NCBI RefSeq assembly: GCF_014648815.1
Contig: NZ_BMRV01000026.1
Span: forward strand, 1-43,719
Direction of reading: 5' to 3'
DNA from: Streptomyces flaveolus
GTDB taxonomy: Bacteria; Actinomycetota; Actinomycetes; Streptomycetales; Streptomycetaceae
DNA: 43,719 nucleotides
A program made the position numbers and the translations under genes. This document shows, one piece after another, positions 1-6,636 of this stretch (the stretch's first letter is position 1; each line of letters begins with the position of its first letter). The notes under the pieces were generated by a model. It was not told the origin of the DNA. It worked only from the letters and a program-made list of their open reading frames with translations, and made no database searches.

Positions 1-576
1 GTACGCGGCCTGCTCGGCGATCTCCGGAGAGCGGATCGAGCCGTGCCAGACGAACGGCGCGACACCGTCCAGCGGGCGGGGCGTGGACGTGAAGCCCTGC
101 AGCGGGGTGCGGAACTTGCCCTCCCAGTTCACCACGTCCTCACGCCACAGCCGGTGCAGCAGCGCGTAGTTCTCCACGGCCAGGTTGATGCCCTCACGGA
201 TGTCCTTGCCGAACCACGGGTAGACCGGGCCGGTGTTGCCGCGCCCCATCATCAGGTCCATCCGCCCGTCCGCCAGGTGCTGGAGCATCGCGAAGTCCTC
301 GGCGATCTTCACCGGGTCGTTCGTGGTGATCAGGGTCGTGGAGGTCGACAGGATCAGCCGCTCGGTACGCGCCGCGATGTAACCGAGCATGGTCGTCGGC
401 GACGAAGGCACGAACGGCGGGTTGTGGTGCTCACCGGTCGCGAAGACGTCGAGCCCCACCTCCTCCGCCTTCAGCGCGATCGCGACCATGGCCTTGATGC
501 GCTCACGCTCGGTCGGCGTACGCCCGGTGGTCGGGTCCGGAGTGACGTCACCGACGGAGAAGATGCCGAACTGCAT
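1..576 (-). CDS. LLM-class flavin-dependent oxidoreductase (partial; C-terminus off the window)
   Basis: The minus strand is open from an ATG at 576 to the left edge, giving 192 N-terminal residues of a luciferase-like monooxygenase. It begins MQFGIFSVGDVTPDP and has the family's TGEHHNPPF segment (an HH pair near residue 50), then a STSTTLITTNDPVKIAEDFA stretch and GRMDLMMGRGNTGPVYPWFG. Members use FMNH2 or F420H2 to oxidise or reduce small molecules in the cytoplasm; the substrate cannot be read from sequence. The start is set by a strong ribosome site, GGAGGT, at 586-591. A palindrome lies just upstream and overlaps a possible -10 element, so repressor control is likely. Family call is secure; function is open. 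Confidence 0.85.
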   Translation of the reverse strand, partial: MQFGIFSVGDVTPDPTTGRTPTERERIKAMVAIALKAEEVGLDVFATGEHHNPPFVPSSPTTMLGYIAARTERLILSTSTTLITTNDPVKIAEDFAMLQHLADGRMDLMMGRGNTGPVYPWFGKDIREGINLAVENYALLHRLWREDVVNWEGKFRTPLQGFTSTPRPLDGVAPFVWHGSIRSPEIAEQAAY

Positions 577-596
577 GATCGCTCAACCTCCAAGTT

Positions 597-614
597 GTTG
601 ACGGTTCAACTATA
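597..614 (-). promoter_or_regulatory. Inverted repeat overlapping a possible -10 element
   Basis: GTTGA-CGGT-TCAAC is a perfect 5-bp-arm inverted repeat at 597-610, between the start of the flavin oxidoreductase and a minus-strand TATAGT (609-614) that could be a -10 box. I see no good -35. MarR/PadR-type repressors often bind such sites next to oxidoreductase genes, but no such regulator is adjacent here. The operator role is an inference. Confidence 0.35.
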
Positions 615-680
615 CCCCTGGAACGACCCGACCCCGGACGTTATTCCGCCCCTTCTCCCCCACCGTGCGAAGCTGCCCGC

Positions 681-1019
681 ATGCTCGTCCTGCGTTCCGC
701 CGCCCTGTTCGTCGTGGCCGCCCTCTTCGAGATCGGCGGCGCCTGGCTGGTCTGGCAGGGCGTGCGCGAACAGCGCGGCTGGCTGTGGGCGGCCGGCGGC
801 GTCCTCGCCCTCGGCGCCTACGGCTTCGTCGCCACCTTCCAGCCCGACGCCCACTTCGGCCGCATCCTCGCCGCGTACGGCGGCATCTTCGTCGCCGGCT
901 CGATCCTGTGGGGCGTGGTCGCCGACGGCTACCGCCCCGACCGCTGGGACGTGACGGGCGCGCTGGTCTGCCTGGCCGGGATGGCCCTGATCATGTGGGT
1001 ACCGCGCAACGGCGGCTGA
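681..1019 (+). CDS. YnfA/UPF0060 family small membrane protein
   Basis: This 112-residue protein is the usual length for the YnfA (UPF0060) family, relatives of small multidrug-resistance transporters. Four hydrophobic segments are visible: about residues 5-25, 34-51, 62-82 and 93-108. It has the typical AALFEIGGAWLVWQGVRE start, the GFVATFQPDAHFGR loop and RPDRWDVTGA before the last helix. It sits in the inner membrane; transport has been proposed for relatives, but no substrate is clear. The ATG at 681 lacks an obvious ribosome site. It stands between the divergent oxidoreductase and the SDR gene downstream, 56 bp away, and might share a transcript with the latter. Confidence 0.88.
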   Translation: MLVLRSAALFVVAALFEIGGAWLVWQGVREQRGWLWAAGGVLALGAYGFVATFQPDAHFGRILAAYGGIFVAGSILWGVVADGYRPDRWDVTGALVCLAGMALIMWVPRNGG

Positions 1020-1075
1020 CCGCGCCGGCTGACTACGCTGGGCGGCGACCGGTCGTACGAATCAAGGAGCAGCCC

Positions 1076-1855
1076 ATGGCCACCGCAGCCGCCCCGTCCG
1101 CCGCCTCCCGCATCGCCGTCGTCACGGGTGCGAGCAGCGGCATCGGCGCCGCCACGGCCCGGCAGCTCGCCGCCGCCGGCTACCGCGTCGTCCTCACCGC
1201 CCGCCGCAAGGACCGCATCGAGGCGCTGGCCGAGGAGATCCAGGCCGCGGGCCACAAGGCGACGGCCTACCCCCTGGACGTCACCGACCGCGCGGCGGTC
1301 GACGAGTTCGCGACCGCGTTCAAGACGGTCGGCGTCCTCGTCAACAACGCGGGCGGCGCGCTCGGCGCCGACCCGGTGGCCACCGGCGACCCGGAGGACT
1401 GGCGCCGGATGTACGAGACGAACGTCATCGGCACCCTCCACCTCACCCAGGCGCTCCTGCCCAAGCTGGAGGCGAGTGGCGACGGCACGGTCGTGATCGT
1501 CTCCTCGACCGCCGGCTTCGCCACCTACGAGGGCGGCGCGGGCTACGTCGCCGCCAAGCACGCAGAGCACGTCCTCGCCGAGACCCTCCGCCTGGAGATC
1601 GTCGGCCGCCCGGTCCGCGTCGTCGAGATCGCGCCCGGCATGGTCAAGACCGACGAGTTCGCCCTGACCCGCTTCAGCGGCGACGAGGAGAAGGCGGCCA
1701 AGGTCTACGCCGGTGTCCCGGACCCCCTGACCGCCGACGACGTCGCCGACACCATCACGTGGGCGGTCACCCGCCCCGCCCACGTCAACATCGACCTCCT
1801 GGTCGTCCGCCCCCGCGCCCAGGCCTCGAACACGAAGGTCCACCGCGAGGGCTGA
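1076..1855 (+). CDS. SDR family NAD(P)-dependent oxidoreductase (YdfG-like)
   Basis: A 259-residue classical short-chain dehydrogenase. The cofactor motif TGASSGIG is at residues 17-24 and NNAGG at 90-94. The catalytic set is Ser144 with Tyr157 and Lys161 in GYVAAKHAEH. Arginines after the second strand (TARRKDRIE) suggest NADP(H). The overall pattern resembles the YdfG group, which acts on 3-hydroxy acids such as serine, allo-threonine or 3-hydroxypropionate. The substrate is inferred only from family resemblance. The start is the ATG at 1076, preceded by AAGGAG at 1064-1069; the frame stays open further upstream but has no comparable ribosome site. The gene ends 21 bp before the stop codon of the convergent rtcB. 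Confidence 0.88.
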   Translation: MATAAAPSAASRIAVVTGASSGIGAATARQLAAAGYRVVLTARRKDRIEALAEEIQAAGHKATAYPLDVTDRAAVDEFATAFKTVGVLVNNAGGALGADPVATGDPEDWRRMYETNVIGTLHLTQALLPKLEASGDGTVVIVSSTAGFATYEGGAGYVAAKHAEHVLAETLRLEIVGRPVRVVEIAPGMVKTDEFALTRFSGDEEKAAKVYAGVPDPLTADDVADTITWAVTRPAHVNIDLLVVRPRAQASNTKVHREG

Positions 1856-1883
1856 CGCCGGACGCCGTCCCGGGCGTCAGCCC
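1849..1883. terminator. Bidirectional hairpin containing both stop codons
   Basis: GGGCTGACGCC (1849-1859) pairs perfectly with GGCGTCAGCCC (1873-1883) across a 13-nt loop. The SDR stop (1853-1855) and the rtcB stop (1877-1879) both lie inside the arms, so the hairpin probably ends both convergent transcripts. There is no U-tract, as is common in Streptomyces. Confidence 0.5.
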
Positions 1884-3070
1884 TTCACGCAGACGACCTG
1901 CTTCAGCTTCGCCACGACTTCCACGAGGTCGCGCTGCTGGTCGATGACCTGCTCGATCGGCTTGTAGGCGCCCGGGATCTCGTCCACGACGCCGGAGTCC
2001 TTGCGGCACTCCACGCCGCGCGTCTGCTCCTCCAGGTCCTTGGTGGAGAAGCGCCGCTTGGCCGCGTTCCGGCTCATGCGCCGGCCCGCGCCGTGGGAGG
2101 CGGAGTTGAAGGACTTGTCGTTGCCGAGGCCCTTGACGATGTACGAGCCCGTGCCCATCGAGCCCGGGATGATCCCGTAGTCCCCGGACCCCGCGCGGAT
2201 CGCGCCCTTTCGGGTCACCAGCAGGTCCATGCCGTCGTACCGCTCCTCCGCCACGTAGTTGTGGTGGCAGGAGATCTCCTGCTCGAAGACCGGCTTCGCC
2301 TTCTTGAACTCCTTGCGGATCACATCCTTGAAGAGCGCCATCATGAGGGTGCGGTTGTACTTGGCGTACTCCTGCGCCCAGAACAGGTCGTTGCGGTACG
2401 CCGCCATCTGCGGGGTGTCCGCGACGAACACCGCGAGGTCGCGGTCGACCAGTCCCTGGTTGTGCGGAAGCTTCTGGGCCACGCCGATGTGGTGCTCGGC
2501 CAGCTCCTTGCCGATGTTGCGGGAACCGGAGTGGAGCATGAGCCAGACCGCATCAGACGTGTCGACACAAAGTTCGACAAAATGATTTCCGGATCCCAGC
2601 GTGCCCATCTGCTTGGCCGCCCGTTCCCGCCGGAACTTGACCTCGTCGGCCACCCCGTCGAACCGCCCCCAGAAGTCGTCCCACCCCGCGGTCGCCAGAC
2701 CGTGGAAGCGACCCGGGTCGACGGGGTCGTCGTGCATCCCGCGGCCCACCGGGATCGCCTGCTCGATCTTCGACCGCAGCCGCGACAGGTCGCCCGGGAG
2801 GTCGTTCGCCGTCAGGGACGTCTTCACCGCCGACATCCCGCAGCCGATGTCCACACCCACCGCCGCCGGGCACACCGCGCCCCGCATCGCGATCACGGAC
2901 CCGACCGTCGCGCCCTTGCCGTAGTGCACGTCCGGCATGACCGCCAGGCCCTTGATCCAGGGCAGGGTCGCGACGTTGCGCAGCTGCTGGAGCGCCACGT
3001 CCTCGACGGTCGCCGGGTCGGTCCACATGCGGATCGGCACCTTCGCGCCCGGCATCTCCACGTACGACAT
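1877..3070 (-). CDS. rtcB: RtcB family RNA ligase
   Basis: A 397-residue RtcB, the Mn- and GTP-dependent ligase joining 2',3'-cyclic phosphate or 3'-phosphate RNA ends to 5'-OH ends. Conserved blocks appear in order: VGVDIGCGM (the D-x-x-C metal site), GSGNHFVEL, MLHSGSRNIGKE, EISCHHNYV, RAGSGDYGIIPGSMGTGSYI, and SASHGAGRRMSR, which carries the histidine guanylylated in characterised RtcBs. The ATG at 3070 is preferred because TGAGGACGAT precedes it and the product then matches family length; an upstream in-frame start adds 13 unconserved residues. No archease or RtcA gene is adjacent. Likely roles are RNA repair or healing of toxin-cleaved tRNA or rRNA. Confidence 0.95.
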   Translation of the reverse strand: MSYVEMPGAKVPIRMWTDPATVEDVALQQLRNVATLPWIKGLAVMPDVHYGKGATVGSVIAMRGAVCPAAVGVDIGCGMSAVKTSLTANDLPGDLSRLRSKIEQAIPVGRGMHDDPVDPGRFHGLATAGWDDFWGRFDGVADEVKFRRERAAKQMGTLGSGNHFVELCVDTSDAVWLMLHSGSRNIGKELAEHHIGVAQKLPHNQGLVDRDLAVFVADTPQMAAYRNDLFWAQEYAKYNRTLMMALFKDVIRKEFKKAKPVFEQEISCHHNYVAEERYDGMDLLVTRKGAIRAGSGDYGIIPGSMGTGSYIVKGLGNDKSFNSASHGAGRRMSRNAAKRRFSTKDLEEQTRGVECRKDSGVVDEIPGAYKPIEQVIDQQRDLVEVVAKLKQVVCVKG

Positions 3071-3274
3071 ATCGTCCTCATTCCCCCGGAAAACAAACAG
3101 AAGTCTCAAAGCGCAAAACCGGCGCCAAGGGCAGCCAAAGAGACAGCTGACCGGCGGTCACGGCGGCGCGTGCGATACACATTGTCTGCAGGGGGCGCCC
3201 CCGCGCGGCAAGCGAATAACCAGCGGGGACACTGGAGTACCGACCACAGCCACACCGGCGAGAGGAGCCGCACC

Positions 3275-4174
3275 GTGCAGCGGAAGGCCTACGTACCCGG
3301 CGTCGCCGCCCTCCTGGCGGTGGTGCTGGCCGGCTGCACCGGCGGCTCGGACGACGGCGCCACGACGGACCAGTCCAACCCCGGACAGCCCGGCGTCGCC
3401 AGCGAGGTGGCCCAGCCCGGCAAGTACCGCACGCTCCCGGAGCCGTGCCGCGCGGTCGGGCACAAGACGCTCGACTCACTGCTGCCCGGCATCCAGGAGA
3501 TCGCGGACGAGCTGCAGCGCGAGAAGGCGTACGCGGGCGAGCCGACGCTCGCGTACGACACCGACCGCAAGGTCGGCTGCCGCTGGAAGGTCGAGTCGGC
3601 CGACGCCACCGACCATCTCTTCGTCGACTTCGAGCGGGTCGTGTCGTACGACAACTCCGTGAGCGACGACAGCCAGGCCGAGCAGCTCTTCGCCCAGCAG
3701 GTGGAGGCGGCCGACCTGCCCGAGCCGGTCGTCTCGGAGTCGGCCTCCGGATCGGAGTCGGCCTCGGGTTCCGCGTCGGCCTCCGGGTCCCCGTCCGGCA
3801 CTCCGTCGCCCGGCACCCCGTCGTCCGGCGCGTCCACCGGTCCGAGCGCCTCGCCCTCCGCGTCGGCCTCGGGTTCCGCGTCGGCCACGGCGCCCTCGTC
3901 GAGCCCGTCCGCCTCCGACGGCACCCCCACAGACCTCCAGCCGCGTCTGCTGGACGACCTGGGCGACGAGGCGTTCCTGGACGACGAGCTGAGCAGCTCC
4001 GGTTCGACGGCGAAACGGCGCACGGTGACTGTGGCGTTCCGCACGTCGAACGTGATGGTGACCATCGAGTACGCGGAGCAGTCGGCGACGGTCGGAGTCG
4101 TGCCCGACAGCAAGGAACTGCAGGACAGGGCGCGGAAACTCGCCTCCCAGCTGGCCGATTCGCTGGGTGGCTGA
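3275..4174 (+). CDS. DUF3558-type lipoprotein with Ser/Ala/Pro-rich insert
   Basis: A 299-residue exported lipoprotein. The signal peptide ends in a lipobox, VVLAGC, with Cys21 as the lipidation site. The mature part has the actinobacterial DUF3558 pattern: a Pro-Cys pair in LPEPCRAV near residue 55 and the later CRWKVES. A low-complexity Ser/Ala/Gly/Pro stretch, encoded at about 3736-3930, follows; it probably spans the cell wall. The C-terminal part resumes ordered sequence. The GTG at 3275 follows AGAGGAG at 3261-3267. A paralogue lies directly downstream. The function of DUF3558 proteins is unknown; a surface or wall location is inferred from the lipobox. Confidence 0.8.
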   Translation: MQRKAYVPGVAALLAVVLAGCTGGSDDGATTDQSNPGQPGVASEVAQPGKYRTLPEPCRAVGHKTLDSLLPGIQEIADELQREKAYAGEPTLAYDTDRKVGCRWKVESADATDHLFVDFERVVSYDNSVSDDSQAEQLFAQQVEAADLPEPVVSESASGSESASGSASASGSPSGTPSPGTPSSGASTGPSASPSASASGSASATAPSSSPSASDGTPTDLQPRLLDDLGDEAFLDDELSSSGSTAKRRTVTVAFRTSNVMVTIEYAEQSATVGVVPDSKELQDRARKLASQLADSLGG

Positions 4175-4306
4175 GCCCGTTCCCGCATCCGGCCCCCTCG
4201 CCCGTGAAGCGCGGGAAGCCGGACCGGGCGCGGAGACCACCGCGTACCGTGACCCCTCGGACCCGATCCGAACGCAGGAACCACGAGTGCCATGAGTGAA
4301 GGAACC

Positions 4307-5179
4307 ATGCAGCGACGAGCCCAGCGTGACCAGCGTGACCAGCGAGCGAAGCGACTTACCCGCGTCCTTGTCAGCGCGGCCGCCGTACCCGTGATGCTGG
4401 TGGCAGCCGGCTGCTCCTCGGACTCCGGCTCGGGCGACGGCAAGGACAAGGCGGCGGAGAAGACGGCCGCGTCGAAGTCCGCGAGCCCCTCCCCGACGGT
4501 GCAGGCGGCGGCGTACGGGAAGCTTCCGGAGCCGTGCTCGACGCTGTCGAAGAAGACGCTGGAGAAGCTGGTGCCGAAGGCCGGTTCCGGCAAGGAGGGC
4601 GCGTCGAACGACACGGCGACGCGCGGCAGTTGCTCCTGGGACAGCCTGGACGACAACGGTGTGAAGGGCTCGCAATTCCGCTGGCTGAGTGTGTCGATGC
4701 TGCGCTTCGAGTCGGACGTGGCGCGCGGCGCGGGCGACAAGCTGGCGCGCGACCACTACATGAAGCAGCTCCAGGACGCGCAGAAGGCCGAGGGCGCGCA
4801 GAGCGTGAAGACGACGCCGGTGAGCGGCACGGGCGACGAGGCCGCGGTCGTGCGCTACGACCTGAAGAAGAAGGAAGGCACCTTCAAGCAGCAGACGGTC
4901 GTGGCGCGCGTCGAGAACGTCGTCGTCACCGTCGACTACAACGGCGCCGGTCTGGCCGGCGACAAGACGCCGGACGCCGACGACCTGGCCAAGGCCGCCG
5001 AGAAGGCGGCCAAGGAGGCGGTGGCCTCGGTGACGGCCGCCAACGGCGGCACGGCGGGCGGCTCGGCGTCTCCTTCCGCGGCACCGTCGGCGTCCAAGTC
5101 GGCGTCCCAGGCACCGTCGGGATCGGGCTCCGAGTCGTCCAAGTCGCCCAAGTCGACGTCCACGGCGCGCAAGAGCTGA
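4307..5179 (+). CDS. DUF3558-type lipoprotein, paralogue of the preceding gene
   Basis: About 290 residues. A long basic N-region with the repeated triplet DQR (QRDQRDQRAKR) leads into a hydrophobic segment and the lipobox LVAAGC, with the lipidated Cys at residue 36. The mature domain repeats the pattern of the upstream gene: GKLPEPCSTLSKKTLEKLVP and a later GSCSWDSLD. It ends in a Ser/Lys/Pro-rich tail. Two starts are possible. The ATG at 4307 follows GAAGGA closely; the ATG at 4292 would add five residues but has no well-placed ribosome site. The shared layout points to a tandem duplication with the gene at 3275. The biochemical role is unknown. Confidence 0.78.
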   Translation: MQRRAQRDQRDQRAKRLTRVLVSAAAVPVMLVAAGCSSDSGSGDGKDKAAEKTAASKSASPSPTVQAAAYGKLPEPCSTLSKKTLEKLVPKAGSGKEGASNDTATRGSCSWDSLDDNGVKGSQFRWLSVSMLRFESDVARGAGDKLARDHYMKQLQDAQKAEGAQSVKTTPVSGTGDEAAVVRYDLKKKEGTFKQQTVVARVENVVVTVDYNGAGLAGDKTPDADDLAKAAEKAAKEAVASVTAANGGTAGGSASPSAAPSASKSASQAPSGSGSESSKSPKSTSTARKS

Positions 5180-5240
5180 CGGTCGTCGGGTAGGCCCGAA
5201 GACGCACCGGCCACCCGGCACCCGCACAGATGTGCCACCC

Positions 5241-5254
5241 TGTTGCGCGCAACA
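5241..5254. promoter_or_regulatory. Perfect 14-bp palindrome upstream of the DUF2637 gene
   Basis: TGTTGCGCGCAACA is a perfect palindrome 24 bp before the GTG start of the DUF2637 gene and just before its GGGAGGGG ribosome site. It is too short and poorly placed for a terminator, so an operator for a dimeric regulator is the simplest reading. The regulator is not known. Confidence 0.4.
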
Positions 5255-5278
5255 ACAGGCACTGGGAGGGGAGTACGG

Positions 5279-6562
5279 GTGGCCGCGCCACTTCAGCTGA
5301 CACGGACGCATCGCGTGCTCATCGGCATGGTCGTCTTCGGCGCCGTCATCATCGCCGGGATCGGCTTCGCGGGTTCGTACGCGGCGGTGCGTGAGCTGGC
5401 CCTCAAGAAGGGCTTCGGGAACTTCAGTTACGTCTTCCCGATCGGTATCGACGCGGGCATCTGCGTGCTGCTCGCCCTGGACCTGCTGCTCACCTGGATC
5501 CGCATCCCGTTCCCGCTGCTGCGTCAGACGGCGTGGCTGCTGACCGCGGCGACGATCGCGTTCAACGGCGCGGCGGCCTGGCCGGACCCGCTGGGCGTGG
5601 GCATGCACGCGGTGATCCCGGTGCTGTTCGTGGTGTCCGTCGAGGCGGCACGGCACGCGGTCGGCCGGATCGCCGACATCACGGCCGACAAGCACATGGA
5701 GGGTGTCCGCCTCACCCGCTGGCTGCTCTCCCCGCTGCCCACCTTCCTGCTGTGGCGCCGGATGAAGCTGTGGGAGCTGCGCTCCTACGAGCAGGTGATC
5801 AAGCTGGAGCAGGAGCGGCTGGTGTACCAGGCGCGGCTGCGTTCCCGCTTCGGCCGCGCCTGGCGGCGCAAGGCCCCGGTGGAGTCCTTGATGCCGCTGC
5901 GTCTGGCCCGCTACGGCGTGCCCCTCGCGCAGACGGCTCCGGCGGGTCTGGCGGCGGCGGGCATCGAGCCGGCGCTGCTGCCGCCCGCGCCGCAGCCGCA
6001 GGCGGAGGCGCCGGTCCCGTCGGCGACGGCGCCCGCGGCGGAGAAGCGTCCCGAGCTGGTCCGCGCCCGCGAGGAGGACCGGCCGCCGCACGGGCCGCAG
6101 GCGGAGGTGGAGCCGGAGCCGGACGAGAGCCCCTGGTTCAACACCCCCCGCCAGGTCGCGTACCAGGGCGGCTACGACCCGACGTACGACCCGGCCGAGC
6201 AGTACGCCCAGTGGTACGAGGAGCAGCAGCAGGCCGACGAGTACCGGGACCAGTACGAGGAGGAGCCGCCCGTCGAGGAGCCCTCGCCGGAGGAGACCGG
6301 CAGCTTCCCGATCCCGGTCGTCCCGGGCCGCACGCGTGAGCTGGGCGACGGCGGCGGTACGCCGGTCGCCGAGCCGGACGAGGAGGCGTACTACCAGGTG
6401 TTCCGGCAGTCGATCGACGACAGCTTCCCGACGCCGCGGGAGTTCGGCGAGAACATCGAGGCGACGTACGGCACGTCGCTCGCGGACGCGGAGGCCAAGC
6501 GCCTGGTCGTCCGCTTCTCCAACCGCTTCAACGCGGAGCTGGAGGAGAACCACATCGCCTGA
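5279..6562 (+). CDS. DUF2637 membrane protein (Spd-like) with long acidic C-terminal tail
   Basis: A 427-residue protein. The first ~150 residues form the DUF2637 module with hydrophobic segments at about 12-35, 47-72, 79-98 and 103-120, including GFGNFSYVFPIGIDAGICVL. This module is shared with the spread (Spd) proteins of Streptomyces conjugative plasmids. The rest is cytoplasmic and Pro/Glu-rich, with a Tyr/Gln/Glu-rich region and an ordered end (ATYGTSLADAEAKRLVVRFS). The GTG at 5279 is chosen for the GGGAGGGG ribosome site at 5264-5271. No other transfer gene (TraB, KorA, replication) is nearby, so this is a chromosomal family member rather than proof of a plasmid. Its job is unknown. 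Confidence 0.8.
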   Translation: MAAPLQLTRTHRVLIGMVVFGAVIIAGIGFAGSYAAVRELALKKGFGNFSYVFPIGIDAGICVLLALDLLLTWIRIPFPLLRQTAWLLTAATIAFNGAAAWPDPLGVGMHAVIPVLFVVSVEAARHAVGRIADITADKHMEGVRLTRWLLSPLPTFLLWRRMKLWELRSYEQVIKLEQERLVYQARLRSRFGRAWRRKAPVESLMPLRLARYGVPLAQTAPAGLAAAGIEPALLPPAPQPQAEAPVPSATAPAAEKRPELVRAREEDRPPHGPQAEVEPEPDESPWFNTPRQVAYQGGYDPTYDPAEQYAQWYEEQQQADEYRDQYEEEPPVEEPSPEETGSFPIPVVPGRTRELGDGGGTPVAEPDEEAYYQVFRQSIDDSFPTPREFGENIEATYGTSLADAEAKRLVVRFSNRFNAELEENHIA

Positions 6563-6583
6563 CCGGTGTGCGGTACGAAGGAG

Positions 6584-6611
6584 GGGGCGCCCGGCGAACA
6601 CCGGGCGCCCC
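6584..6611. terminator. Bidirectional rho-independent terminator
   Basis: GGGGCGCCCGG (6584-6594) pairs perfectly with CCGGGCGCCCC (6601-6611) over a 6-nt loop and is followed by a T-rich run (TCTTCCTTT). It separates the DUF2637 gene from the convergent FG-GAP gene. Confidence 0.8.
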
Positions 6612-6636
6612 TCTTCCTTTGCGCGGGTGCGTCGTC

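Noticed and set aside
5279..6562. DUF2637 gene taken as sign of an integrated conjugative plasmid
   Set aside because: No integrase, replication, TraB-like gene or tRNA attachment site is present nearby.
3476..6601. Very long open frame on the minus strand opposite the lipoprotein and DUF2637 genes
   Set aside because: It is an Arg/Leu/Val-rich shadow of real genes on the plus strand, caused by high GC; it has no domain signature or ribosome site.
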